Made by a program: the position numbers and the translations under genes | The notes under the pieces: generated by a model | What the model saw: only the letters and a program-made list of their open reading frames with translations | The model's database searches: none | Told to the model about the DNA's origin: nothing | In this document: one piece after another, positions 35,726 through 45,599 of the stretch | Position numbering within the stretch: the first letter of the stretch is position 1 | Layout: every line of letters starts with the position of its first letter | From: Candidatus Zhuqueibacterota bacterium | Lineage (GTDB): Bacteria > Zhuqueibacterota > Zhuqueibacteria > Residuimicrobiales > Krinioviventaceae | NCBI GenBank assembly: GCA_016934825.1 | Contig: JAFGSB010000059.1 | Coordinates: 124,001-188,000, forward strand | Direction of reading: 5' to 3' | DNA length: 64,000 nucleotides

Positions 35726-38692
35726 ATGATTGGTAAATCACTCTCCCATTATAAGATCCTCGAAAAGCTGGGCGAGGGTGGTATGGGAATTGTCTATAAA
35801 GCCAAAGACACCAAACTGGACCGCTCTGTTGCCCTCAAGTTTTTGCCGCCGTATCTAAGTCAGGCAGAAGAAGAGAAGAAACGCTTCATTTGTGAAGCCC
35901 AAGCCGCCTCCAGACTGGATCATAATAACATCTGTACAGTTCATGAGATCGAAGAGACCGAAGATGGTCAGATGTTTATCGCCATGGTATTTTATGAAGG
36001 TGAGACCCTCAAGAAGAAGATCGAAAGAGGTCCACTGCAGATTGATGAAGTTTTGGATATCTCGATTCAGATCGCTGATGGATTGAAGAAAGCGCATGAA
36101 AATAACATTTTACACAGAGACATCAAACCAGCGAATATTTTTATGACAAACGATGGTGTGGCAAAGATTCTTGATTTTGGTCTGGCCAAGTTATCGGGTC
36201 AAACGAAACTGACAAAGACCGGATCTACACTGGGGACCGTGTTTTACATGTCCACGGAACAAACACAGGGAGAGAAGGTCGACCACCGCACGGATATCTG
36301 GTCGTTCGGCGTGTTGCTTTATGAAATGATCACAAGCCAATTGCCTTTTCAGGGAGATTATGAACAGGCGGTTGTTTATTCTATCCTCAATGAAGAGCCC
36401 AAGCCTCTGACCGGTTTGCGGACAGGTGTACCAATGGAGCTGGAACGTATCGTGAACAAAGCCCTTGAGAAGAATCCTGCGGAACGCTACCAGAGTGTCG
36501 GAGATCTGATCGTTGATTTGAAGAAACTGAAGAGAGAGACAGACTCAACGGTTAAACCTCCACCAGTTGAAGTGATAGAAAAGGCAAAAAAAAAGAACCT
36601 GTTAAAAAAGACTCTCATTCCTGTGGCTACCGGTCTGATTTTAATTCTCGCATTTCTGTTGTTAAGGTCATTTATCAAAGAGGACGTGCTGGGCTCAGCG
36701 CCTGTACCCATCGCAGTGCTCAGCTTTGAGAATCATACCGGTGATGACGCTTATGACCGGCTGCAGAAGGTGATCCCCAATCTTTTGATCACAAGCCTTG
36801 AGCAGTCAAAGTATCTTCGCGTGACCACCTGGCAGCGTATGTATGATCTGCTCAAACAGGTCGGCAGGGAAGATATAGAAGTGATTGACGAGGAGCTGGG
36901 ATTCGAGCTCTGCCGTATAGACGGTGTGGATGCCATTGTACTGGGGAGCATTACGAAGCTTGGAGATGTTTTTGTGACTGATATAAAAGTACTGGATGTG
37001 CATACTAAGGAGCTTTTGAAAAGCGTACGTTCTGAGGGTAAGGGTGTATCGAGCATCATCGAGAAACAGATTGATGATCTTGCTCGGGAGGTATCAAGGG
37101 GTGTAGGATTGTCAGACCGCCGGCTGGCCACAGTTGAGCGGCCTGTTGCTGAGATGACGACCACATCACTGGAAGCCTACCACTTATACCTGCGCGGAAG
37201 AGAGGAGCGTGAAAGATTTCATTACAGTGAGTCCATTCTTTTTCATAAGAAGGCTCTGGCATTGGACTCGACTTTCGCCATGGCATACTGTGATCTCGCA
37301 GACGCGTATTATAATACAGGTGCTGATGATTCAGGAATAGAAGCTATAGAGAAAGCAAAACGCTACTCGGAAAAGGCTACGGAAAAAGAGAGACTTTTCA
37401 TCGAAGCGATTTATGCCGGTACTATTGAGCGTGACAGACAAAAAAAAATTCGTATTCTAACCCGGTTGACCCGGCAATATCTTAAATATAAAGACGCTTA
37501 CCAAGAGTTGGGCCTATCTTACAGTCGCATTGATTATTCAAGATCAATCGAAGCGTACAATAAAGTAGTAGAGCTTGATCCCTTTGACCGGTCGGCCTGG
37601 AATGCGTTGGGTTATGTATACGAATGGGTGGGAAATTATGAAAAGGCCATGGAATGTTTCGAACGATACGCGGCCGTTTCTCCGGGCGATGCCAATCCGT
37701 ATGACAGCATGGGAGAGCTCTATTTGACCATGGGAAGGATCGATGAGGCACTTGAAAAATATAAGAAGGCCGTGGAGCTGGAGCCTGGATATTCGGAATA
37801 CCCGGTCAGTTATATCTATGCTATGAAAGAAAACTATCATGAAGCGGAGAAATGGGCGGACAGGCGCATTACCACGGCGCCGTACCTGTATCAACAGGCA
37901 AGAGGCCATTCACTCAAAGCGTTTTATACCTACTGGAAAGGCCAATACGATTCAGCCATGACAATGCTGGACAGAACGAAAGCATTGTCTGCTGAAGCAG
38001 GGGATCAGGATAATGAGGCATATGTTGAATGGCTGAGAGCATGGATTTATTATGAGAGGGACAAGCCAGTTCTTGCACGGAAATGTTTCAAAAGATGGTT
38101 TGCTATGATGCGGACTTGGGTGACATGTTATAACACCGGTGTTGGATTGGTGTGTGTAAAGGAAGGAAAAATCGATTCTGCGAAGATCAACCTGCAAAAT
38201 ATAAAGGAATATTTGCCGAAGATTGGACGCGGCTGGAAGGATTGGGGAGATTTTTATTACGGCTTGCTGTATAGTGAGATACTGCTGGCTGAGAACAAGC
38301 CTGAGGAAGCAATCGCATTCTGCGAAAAGCATTCGCCCTTAGGCAATGGATTCATTGGTTTTAGCACTGGATCGATTTACATCATCATCAATAACCAACT
38401 CACTATTATGAAGGATGTACTTGCCCGCGCCTATTACCAGAGTGGAAATATCGATAAAGCCATCAAAGTCTATGAAAAACTGATCTCTTTTGACCCAAAT
38501 CGAAGAGGACGTGATCTCATCCAGCCCAGATACTATTATCGCCTGGCTAAACTCTACGAAGAAAAGGGAAAGAAAGACAAAGCCATCGAACGTTATGAAA
38601 AGTTCCTCGATATCTGGAAAGGTGCGGATGAGGATCTGCCGGAGTTGATCGATGCAACTGCAAGGCTGGCAAGACTGAAGGGATTAGGTTAA
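35726..38692 (+). CDS. Membrane Ser/Thr protein kinase with TPR sensor region
   Basis: A 988-residue Hanks-type kinase. The N-terminal cytoplasmic kinase domain (about 8-270) has GEGGMG (16-21), Lys38 in VALKF, HRDIKPAN with Asp132, and DFG at 150-152; the APE-like segment reads MSTEQTQGE. A membrane span lies at about 293-313 (LIPVATGLILILAFLLL). After it comes a domain like the FlgO/CsgG or TolB-N fold seen in such proteins (about 325-465, with VPIAVLSFENHTGDD), then some eight to ten TPR-like repeats to the C-terminus. Such kinases are common in several phyla with complex signalling; the signal is unknown. RBS is AACGGGGAG. Preceded by an intrinsic terminator. Confidence 0.9.
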   Translation: MIGKSLSHYKILEKLGEGGMGIVYKAKDTKLDRSVALKFLPPYLSQAEEEKKRFICEAQAASRLDHNNICTVHEIEETEDGQMFIAMVFYEGETLKKKIERGPLQIDEVLDISIQIADGLKKAHENNILHRDIKPANIFMTNDGVAKILDFGLAKLSGQTKLTKTGSTLGTVFYMSTEQTQGEKVDHRTDIWSFGVLLYEMITSQLPFQGDYEQAVVYSILNEEPKPLTGLRTGVPMELERIVNKALEKNPAERYQSVGDLIVDLKKLKRETDSTVKPPPVEVIEKAKKKNLLKKTLIPVATGLILILAFLLLRSFIKEDVLGSAPVPIAVLSFENHTGDDAYDRLQKVIPNLLITSLEQSKYLRVTTWQRMYDLLKQVGREDIEVIDEELGFELCRIDGVDAIVLGSITKLGDVFVTDIKVLDVHTKELLKSVRSEGKGVSSIIEKQIDDLAREVSRGVGLSDRRLATVERPVAEMTTTSLEAYHLYLRGREERERFHYSESILFHKKALALDSTFAMAYCDLADAYYNTGADDSGIEAIEKAKRYSEKATEKERLFIEAIYAGTIERDRQKKIRILTRLTRQYLKYKDAYQELGLSYSRIDYSRSIEAYNKVVELDPFDRSAWNALGYVYEWVGNYEKAMECFERYAAVSPGDANPYDSMGELYLTMGRIDEALEKYKKAVELEPGYSEYPVSYIYAMKENYHEAEKWADRRITTAPYLYQQARGHSLKAFYTYWKGQYDSAMTMLDRTKALSAEAGDQDNEAYVEWLRAWIYYERDKPVLARKCFKRWFAMMRTWVTCYNTGVGLVCVKEGKIDSAKINLQNIKEYLPKIGRGWKDWGDFYYGLLYSEILLAENKPEEAIAFCEKHSPLGNGFIGFSTGSIYIIINNQLTIMKDVLARAYYQSGNIDKAIKVYEKLISFDPNRRGRDLIQPRYYYRLAKLYEEKGKKDKAIERYEKFLDIWKGADEDLPELIDATARLARLKGLG

Positions 38693-39449
38693 TTATGATA
38701 ATCAAAACCATCTCCAACAAAAAATCCTGGTGATACTTTACGATCGGGCCAGGGTTCTGCCCCGATGTGTGAAACCATTAGGGCTTTGCCCTCACCGGAA
38801 AATATTTTTCTCCGAGATAGAATTCCAGCGTCATTTTAAGCTCGGGATTAAGAAATCAGCACAAGGCGAACCTGAAGCCCACTCGATCAGTACTGATCTT
38901 GAACCTGCTTTTTTAAAATAACCTTGCGGGATTCAATAACCTGTGTAGGTTAGATGTAAATCATTAAAAAACAATTTTTTTTAGAAATAAAAAGAAGTAA
39001 AAACGTAACCTTTTATATTTTTCTGTAATTGTTCATTGTTGTTCACGCCGTTATCTGCCATCTACCCGCCACCTAAAAATAACAATAAGCTTTAAATTAT
39101 TTTCAAATTTTATAAGGAAAATGTTGTATCAATAGACCGTTATGTATTGAATTCGATGAAATAAATCAATTTCAAAAAGCCCTGGAAAAATCGTTTACAA
39201 TTGGATTTCGGGCTCAAAAGTTATTTCTCCCATAAATAACATGGTTACATAAATTTTGAGGCAACGATTATTTTACCAAATCATCAAAGTGTCTTTTTTT
39301 TATGAGTCATTGCGTTTAAACTTACAGTAAAAAAACATTTGATATTTAAATATGTCTCTCTTATTTTAAGACTTGACTTCGTTTTCAACAACCCGGTTCA
39401 TAAATAACCGGTGAAAAGGAATACCTCAGATAAGAGGAAAAATTTAACA
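38693..39449. other. Intergenic region with palindromes
   Basis: About 750 bp without a supported gene. It holds the palindrome ATCGGG ... CCCGAT (38743-38766) and AGGGC-TTT-GCCCT (38780-38792), related to those before the kinase gene. A 63-codon open frame across them has no ribosome site or resemblance. The 39200-39440 part is AT-rich leader to the transporter gene; no good promoter was settled on. Confidence 0.45.
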
Positions 39450-41624
39450 ATGGCCGCTGAAACAAAAAAATTTTTTCCTTTCTTTTATAAATTTAAAACA
39501 GGAAAACATGAAGCACAGGTGAAAAAATTTGGCACATTCGGCGGGGTTTTCACTCCGGATGTGCTGACGATTCTTGGCGTTATTATGTACCTGCGCCTGG
39601 GTTGGGTCGTGGGGAATGCCGGTTTTTTAGGGGCTGTCGGTATCATTCTGTTGGCCAAAACAGTGACTGTTTGCACGGGTCTTTCCATGTCTTCAATCAC
39701 GACAAATATAAAAATCGGGGCCGGCGGCGCGTATTCCATCATCTCCAAATCATTAGGATTGGAAGCGGGCGGCAGTATCGGGATTCCGCTTTATATCGCG
39801 CAAACACTTTCGGCGGCATTATATATTATCGGATTTACAGAGGGCTGGCTGCGGATTTTTACAAGCCATAATCCAATCATTGTATCGAGTATTGCGTGGA
39901 TCAGCCTTTTGACCATTTCTTACATCAGCGCGCATTTTGCCATTCGGATACAGTACATTATCATGACCATAATGGGATTATCCTTATTGTCGTTTTTCGT
40001 TACCCCTGAGAAACCTGTCACAGATTTTGTTTTAATTGGTAACTTTGAGGACGCCAATTTCTGGCAGGTGTTTGCCATTTTTTTTCCTGCGGTAACGGGA
40101 ATTATGGCGGGCGCCAATATGTCCGGCGATCTTAAACACCCCAGGCGTTCGATCCCAAAAGGAACTATGAGCTCCATTCTGGTTACGATGGCAATCTATA
40201 TTGGACTCGCCTATTTTTTAAGTAGAATTTGCACAGTTGAAGAACTTCGCACCAATCAAATGATCATAGTAGATAAAGCATTTTGGGGGCCGGCCGTGAT
40301 AGCGGGAATAATGGGCGCCACATTGTCTTCCGCGCTGGGAAGTATGTTGGGTGCCCCGCGGGTACTGCAGGCCCTGGCGGAACAAAAAACGATTCCATTT
40401 TATTCATTTTTAGCGGCTAAAACCAGAAAAAATGAACCAAGAAACGCAGTCATTATTACCGGCATTGTGATTGAAATTGCGCTGATATTTGGAAACCTGA
40501 ATTTTTTAGCTTCGCTCATCACCATGTTTTTTCTCATCACTTATGGAATGATAAACCTGGTGGTGTTTATTGAACAGAGTATGAAGATCATCAGTTTTCG
40601 ACCGACATTTAAAATACCGCGTTTTGTATCTTTCCTGGGCGCTGCGGGATGTATTTTTATCATGTTTCTGATCGATCCTGTTTTCAGTGTGATTGCCATT
40701 ATTATCATCATAACATTATATATATGGCTGGCAAACAGAGAATTACAGGCTGACTGGGGTGATATTCGCGGTGGATTGTTTTTAGTGATCGCCGAAAGGG
40801 CTTCGCGATTATCGGCAAAATTTCCCCGGCACCAAATAACCTGGAAACCCGATCTGTTATTGCCTGTCGAAAATCCTGAAATATGGTCCGGACCTTTGTT
40901 GTTTATTCGAAACATTGTATATCCATCCGGAAGCATATTTGGATTCATTGTAAAGAATAAAGATGTTGAGAAAACACAATCTGCTTTAAAGGGCCTCTTG
41001 GCCCCAATTGAAGATCAGGGCGTCCTCGTCAATTCGGTGGTGATAGAAGATAATGACTTTCTGCATGGCGCGAAATTGGTAATTCAAACATTAAAGGGCA
41101 GTACATTTCGCCCAAATATTTTATTCCTGACTATCGGAGATCATAATCGGAATGATGACATCATAGAACAATTAGTTAATCAGGCAAACAAGTATGAATT
41201 GGGGACTATTATATTACGTCAACACCCGCGTGTAGCATTTGGAATGCAAAAGAATATTAACCTCTGGTTGCGTGATAAAAGTCCGAACTGGCATCTGGCA
41301 ATGCTTATTACGTTACAATTACAAATGAATTGGGAAGGGAAAATAAATCTTATTACCGCATCAGAGAATAAAAATGATGAAAAACGATTATATGATTTTC
41401 TCCTCAATCTAAATGATCAGGTACGGCTACCAGCGATGACTGATTTTTATGTGTTGACAGGTTCCTTTCAGGAGACGATAAAGGATGCGCCAAGAGGGGA
41501 CATTAACATTTTTGGTTTGGCACAGAAAAATATACCGTTTGAATTTATAAGAAAAGTCACCGAGTTGACACGTTCATCCTGTATCTTTGTGAAAGATTCT
41601 GGACAGGAGAACGCTCTTGTTTAA
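39450..41624 (+). CDS. SLC12-like cation-chloride cotransporter
   Basis: A 724-residue APC-superfamily transporter close to the eukaryotic cation-chloride cotransporters. The N-terminal cytoplasmic segment leads to KFGTFGGVFTPDVLTILGVIMYLRLGWVVGNAG, a hallmark of this family, then IGAGGAYSIISKSLG and GIMAGANMSGDLKHPRRSIPKG. About twelve membrane spans end near residue 440, followed by a cytoplasmic C-terminal domain of about 270 residues. Known members move Na+, K+ and Cl- or amino acids; substrate here is unproven. ATG 39450 follows AGAGGAAAA; the earlier start at 39411 has no support. Monocistronic. Confidence 0.85.
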   Translation: MAAETKKFFPFFYKFKTGKHEAQVKKFGTFGGVFTPDVLTILGVIMYLRLGWVVGNAGFLGAVGIILLAKTVTVCTGLSMSSITTNIKIGAGGAYSIISKSLGLEAGGSIGIPLYIAQTLSAALYIIGFTEGWLRIFTSHNPIIVSSIAWISLLTISYISAHFAIRIQYIIMTIMGLSLLSFFVTPEKPVTDFVLIGNFEDANFWQVFAIFFPAVTGIMAGANMSGDLKHPRRSIPKGTMSSILVTMAIYIGLAYFLSRICTVEELRTNQMIIVDKAFWGPAVIAGIMGATLSSALGSMLGAPRVLQALAEQKTIPFYSFLAAKTRKNEPRNAVIITGIVIEIALIFGNLNFLASLITMFFLITYGMINLVVFIEQSMKIISFRPTFKIPRFVSFLGAAGCIFIMFLIDPVFSVIAIIIIITLYIWLANRELQADWGDIRGGLFLVIAERASRLSAKFPRHQITWKPDLLLPVENPEIWSGPLLFIRNIVYPSGSIFGFIVKNKDVEKTQSALKGLLAPIEDQGVLVNSVVIEDNDFLHGAKLVIQTLKGSTFRPNILFLTIGDHNRNDDIIEQLVNQANKYELGTIILRQHPRVAFGMQKNINLWLRDKSPNWHLAMLITLQLQMNWEGKINLITASENKNDEKRLYDFLLNLNDQVRLPAMTDFYVLTGSFQETIKDAPRGDINIFGLAQKNIPFEFIRKVTELTRSSCIFVKDSGQENALV

Positions 41625-41839
41625 ATTTGTTTTTATATCGATTAATATATTGGGAATCATGTTTTGTAAATCACTTCTCATCCATTAATAATGTCCTTAT
41701 TATGCTGCTCCATTTCAATTTAGAGGGAATAATTTTATTATAAATTGACCCTGTTTGATAATTTACTATTCTAATTAGGGAAAAAATACTTGACTCTCAA
41801 CCAGGGACAGGCCTGTTACATGAAACAAAAGAGGGCAAC

Positions 41840-41940
41840 TTGTTTTTAACAATCGGTGAATTGTATAAAATCACCTCGTTGTCCGTCAAGTTATTGCGGC
41901 TGTACCACGAGAAAGGTCTGGTGATCCCCGCCCGACAATT
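41840..41940 (+). pseudogene. MerR-family regulator N-terminal fragment
   Basis: Starting at TTG 41840 (GAGGG upstream) the frame reads FLTIGELYKITSLSVKLLRLY followed by HEKGLVIPAR, the first helix-turn-helix of a MerR-family regulator. After about 33 residues the resemblance ends, and the frame continues only to 42034 with no dimerisation or sensor part. It therefore looks like a deletion remnant. Chance is unlikely for 30 matching residues. The DNA after the break (41990-42025) is GC-rich and palindromic. Confidence 0.6.
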
Positions 41941-42025
41941 ATTTAACGTAGATCAATTTAAGGCTGGACAAATAATAATCCGAGCCTCCGGGTGGTCCAA
42001 GCAGACCTCCCCGGGGTCAAAGGGT

Positions 42026-43591
42026 TTATCTTAGCGCCCGTGGGCTTACTTTTTTATAATCGTACGGCCGGGTCCAGGTGGAGTAGTAACTTTCATCCCT
42101 GAGTAACTCCAGGTTCGTGTCGAAATAGCGGTTGAGGATAACCCTGAAAGTGTTTACCGGCGTTATCGATTTATACAGTAATGAATCCCCGTTAGCCGGC
42201 AGATAATAAGCGTTAAGAATGGAAAACCTCTCTTTGAGGTTGGTCTTTTCCATACTTTTCCAGTCCAGATGCGATCCCGGCCCGTGGTCCGCTTGCAGGA
42301 CAATGACCGGCGGATTATCAGGCGTTAACCGTAAAAGGCTGTCGATGGTCACTTTAATCCTGGTGTTGATGAATTGAAGCTGCTGGATATAATTGTTCAC
42401 ATATTCCCGTTGTGAAGCGTTTTTGAATTTTAAAAAATGCGTACCGTCTTTGAATGAAAATTGCCGGTTCTGTTTTCTCTCCTTACCGCTGGCTTTAAAA
42501 ATGAACGGCGGATGCGGTGAAATAATATGGGCAAACACGAAATACGGTTCATCTTCCCGGGGGATTTTGTATATATTATCAAGCGTATAAAAGATCCTGT
42601 CCCGGTGCCAGCTGAATTCGTTAACACTTTTGATCTCGTTCAATATATGAGGTATGGGTGTGGTATTTAACAATTCCACTAAAAATTCGTCGGTCACGAA
42701 ACGGTCAAACATGTAATTATCCGCATTTTGTAATTCGGTAAAAGAATAGCCGGAAGAAAACGCGGTTATTTTATAGCCGTGTTCTTTGAGGAATTTAAAC
42801 AATTGATTGTACCTGATCACTTCCCGGAGAGGTTCTCTGCTGAAATTATCAACTCCCAGTTTATCGGTTATATCATTCAGATATTTTAAATTTAAACTGG
42901 AGGTCAGGGACAGGGATGTCTGGCAATAGTTGGAATGACTGTTTTCGGCAACATAGAAACCTTTTTGGGTCAAAGCGTCCAGAAATTCAGAGTTGTCATA
43001 CTGATATATTTCTTTGAGAACATCGGCGCCGCCGTAGCCATCCAGAATGATATAAAAAATGTTCGGAAGGTTTTTTATGTCTTTTATATTTGGCGGATTT
43101 TGTAAATTCACATCCGTCACTTCATCAATATTCACTTTTTCCAGATTTTTTAATTTATAAATTGTAATGTTGATAACGGAAAAAGCCACTAACAAAACGG
43201 AAACCATATTCAGGAACTTTGTGAATTTCGCCAAATCTTTTCGATTACGCAGGACAAGGATGGTAATTATAATAAACAACAAACCACCGACCAAAAACAG
43301 ATACCGGGGCTTGCCGATATGGATGGAACCTAACTGCCACCACCACACTTTGTCAAAAATCCGACCATAGGTCATGAACATAAGGATAAAAAGCGAAACA
43401 AGAATTGCCGCTTTATTGGCACTGCGAATGATAAACGAGGATAGCAGGAACAGAACAGCGGTTCCTAATAATAAAACAGAGAAAGGTAAAATAATACTGT
43501 TAAAAGAGACCTGGTAAACGTTGTATGAATATAGAAACAGAACCGGATAAATAGCAAAAAAAAACGGATGTACAGCCCTAACTTTTTTCAT
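42026..43591 (-). CDS. Membrane sulfatase/phosphoglycerol-transferase-like enzyme
   Basis: A 521-residue protein with about five N-terminal membrane spans (1-150) and an extracytoplasmic alkaline-phosphatase-superfamily domain (about 175-510). Metal and nucleophile patterns are visible: IILDGYGG, SNYCQTSLSLTSSLN in which Thr or Ser may be the nucleophile, HIISPHPPF and LQADHGPGS. This layout is known for LtaS-like and MdoB-like phosphoglycerol or phosphoethanolamine transferases. The substrate is unknown. AAGG precedes the start. Its ATG directly follows the stop of the methyltransferase gene, in a three-gene cassette with a YLDPGTGS protein. Confidence 0.85.
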   Translation of the reverse strand: MKKVRAVHPFFFAIYPVLFLYSYNVYQVSFNSIILPFSVLLLGTAVLFLLSSFIIRSANKAAILVSLFILMFMTYGRIFDKVWWWQLGSIHIGKPRYLFLVGGLLFIIITILVLRNRKDLAKFTKFLNMVSVLLVAFSVINITIYKLKNLEKVNIDEVTDVNLQNPPNIKDIKNLPNIFYIILDGYGGADVLKEIYQYDNSEFLDALTQKGFYVAENSHSNYCQTSLSLTSSLNLKYLNDITDKLGVDNFSREPLREVIRYNQLFKFLKEHGYKITAFSSGYSFTELQNADNYMFDRFVTDEFLVELLNTTPIPHILNEIKSVNEFSWHRDRIFYTLDNIYKIPREDEPYFVFAHIISPHPPFIFKASGKERKQNRQFSFKDGTHFLKFKNASQREYVNNYIQQLQFINTRIKVTIDSLLRLTPDNPPVIVLQADHGPGSHLDWKSMEKTNLKERFSILNAYYLPANGDSLLYKSITPVNTFRVILNRYFDTNLELLRDESYYSTWTRPYDYKKVSPRALR

Positions 43592-44974
43592 TTATATTGC
43601 CTTCCGTTGTAATAAATATAAAGTTCTTTCCGATTCATTTATGGAATGGGATTCGAGAATATCGAAATAACCGGAAAAGTTTTTTTCGAAATCCTGTTGT
43701 GTGTAATGCGGGAAAATATCCTCACGGGTTGCGAGCAGTCTTTGCACCTGTGAATCGTTTTTGGGAACAAATTCAATGATCAGGGTTTTACAGGTGTTAT
43801 GAAAAAATTCGGCGATATTGATTAACGGAACATTATTGGAAATAGCCAGGTGATGAATAAGCGCCAGGGCCATCACCATGTCCGCCGGACCGCGTTCAAT
43901 AAAGGACATACGCTCTTTATTTTTCCAGCCGATGCCGGGACTGGGATTGGTCAGGTCCAGTAATAACGGCAGCAATTGTGTTTCTTTTTTTTGCCGGCAT
44001 TCGAGATAATCCAGTTCAACCGCAACCGGATCAATGTCAAACGCGATGGTTGGGATGTCACTGTCCGATGCGATACGACTGAAAAAACCGTTGTTTGCAC
44101 CCAGGTCCCATACGTTTCTGGGTTTATATTTTTCGATACAGGTCTTTATAATTTCCATTTTATGCCGTTGGGCCGATGAAGAATAATTGGTGTCCTGGTA
44201 ATAATCGCCCCATTCTGTTCCGGCTGCTTTCCAGGTTATTTTATTGACCGCCGTTTGTAAATTGTCGACAAGGCCAAGAAGCGCGAATTTTTTAACCTGA
44301 CGGTGAACCGGTTTCACCGCTTTGTCGGCATAATGTTTTTGGCTTTTGGCGTGTATATGAATGTGAGACAGCAGAGAAAAAGAGAACCTTGTGCGAAACG
44401 GTAACAGGGAAGCGGCCAGGTCCAGGGGAACGCCGTCAATATAAATACGAAACAGTTGATTCAGCCGGACATCTTTATATTTCATTAACGCCAGCGGCGC
44501 AAGAAAATGCTGACAAAACTGCCGGTAAGCGACCCAGGGTTCGCCCTCTTTATATTTTTCAAATGAAAGTGTGTCGATAAATACGGGTTTACCGTTGTAA
44601 AATTGTATGTTATAAGCCGAGCAGTCTTTAAGCGACATACCGTAATCCAGGGCTATTTTTTGTATTTTCAGTGTGGTTAATGCCGCGTCCTTTAACTGTG
44701 AAAAACACCACTCGTAAGGATAAGAAATAAAAGGGACCCGGTCCGGTTTTATTACTTTGTACGCCTGCCCTGAAAGCGCATAATCCGGGTCTGCTTCTTC
44801 ATGGGGAATGAGCAGGTTCTCTTTCACTAACTTGTCGTACAAACCGGAGCCGATCAAAAAATCGTAATTTTCTTTATAGTATGTGTTAACCTGGCGATAA
44901 AGGAGCCCATCCCGAAAGAATAAAAACCCGCTGGGATCGCGAAAAGAACCGGATTGTTTGTCATTCAGGGTCAT
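43592..44974 (-). CDS. Two-part SAM methyltransferase of a surface-sugar cassette
   Basis: A 460-residue protein. The N-terminal half (about 10-240) has GSFRDPSGFLFFRDGLLYRQ and DCSAYNIQFYNGKPVFIDT, which resembles the phosphotransferase-like fold (aminoglycoside kinase type). The C-terminal half (about 265-455) is a Rossmann methyltransferase with VWDLGANNGFFSRIA and ALALIHHL. It is probably a surface glycan or lipid modifying enzyme; substrate unknown. I prefer ATG 44974 (GGTGA upstream) to ATG 44992. The start overlaps the small membrane protein gene and the stop abuts the sulfatase gene. Confidence 0.8.
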   Translation of the reverse strand: MTLNDKQSGSFRDPSGFLFFRDGLLYRQVNTYYKENYDFLIGSGLYDKLVKENLLIPHEEADPDYALSGQAYKVIKPDRVPFISYPYEWCFSQLKDAALTTLKIQKIALDYGMSLKDCSAYNIQFYNGKPVFIDTLSFEKYKEGEPWVAYRQFCQHFLAPLALMKYKDVRLNQLFRIYIDGVPLDLAASLLPFRTRFSFSLLSHIHIHAKSQKHYADKAVKPVHRQVKKFALLGLVDNLQTAVNKITWKAAGTEWGDYYQDTNYSSSAQRHKMEIIKTCIEKYKPRNVWDLGANNGFFSRIASDSDIPTIAFDIDPVAVELDYLECRQKKETQLLPLLLDLTNPSPGIGWKNKERMSFIERGPADMVMALALIHHLAISNNVPLINIAEFFHNTCKTLIIEFVPKNDSQVQRLLATREDIFPHYTQQDFEKNFSGYFDILESHSINESERTLYLLQRKAI

Positions 44975-45191
44975 TTGTCTGTTCACCGGCATTTTTTGAA
45001 AAGATTTTCTTCAATGATGTCGTTATTTTCTGCCAGAAAATTTTAACGGCAAACGCGGCTCCAAGTAAGGAAGCAATTAATATTTGCAAAATATAGCTGC
45101 CGGTGCCCGGATCAAGATAGGCATAGGCGTTTTGAGTATTCAATAAAAGCAAAAATATAAATACCGGACTAAATCTGATCACATATTTCAT
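44961..45191 (-). CDS. Small YLDPGTGS membrane protein
   Basis: A 76-residue protein with a signal segment (about 1-24, ending NAYA), the conserved motif AYLDPGTGSYILQ directly after it, one membrane span (about 33-52) and a Lys-rich cytoplasmic-type tail. I know small proteins with YLDPGTGS next to methyltransferase and sulfatase genes in several phyla, but no function is established. GAGAAGG precedes ATG 45191. It overlaps the next gene by 14 bp or more, so the three genes are translated together. Confidence 0.8.
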   Translation of the reverse strand: MKYVIRFSPVFIFLLLLNTQNAYAYLDPGTGSYILQILIASLLGAAFAVKIFWQKITTSLKKIFSKNAGEQTNDPE

Positions 45192-45599
45192 GTTCAGCCT
45201 TCTCTCTGTAAAATGTTAAAAAATGAATTTAATAAAATAATATCAAAAAAAGAAAATTGCAAATATTATTCCACATATAACCTTTATTTCGTGTCCCCGC
45301 CGGGGATAAATGTTGATTACCTTGTAATTAATATAACGATTCAGGATTTTATATCAAATATTTTTATTCGGAAGAGTGCTGTAATTCATTATTATTTTGT
45401 AAGTTAGACAGTTGAGAAATTTTAAGTCCACTTTCATTGAATGGATAAAATTGATTCAGGCGTATCAAAATTAATTTTTTCGGGTTCACAAAATCAGACG
45501 ATTGTAAAAATGTATCATTATTGAACAGGGGTAAGTAATATGTACTCTCAAGACTGATCGTAAAAATCTAAATAATATGGTAATAATCTATGCCTATCT
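45192..45599. other. Intergenic region, no feature seen
   Basis: About 400 bp, AT-rich, between the divergently related small membrane protein and the end of the subtilase gene. A 64-codon frame (45213-45407) has no ribosome site and low-complexity AT-rich codons, so it is not called. Confidence 0.4.

Noticed and set aside
38730-38921. 63-codon frame after the kinase gene
   Set aside because: Crosses the palindromes and has no ribosome site or homologue-like pattern.
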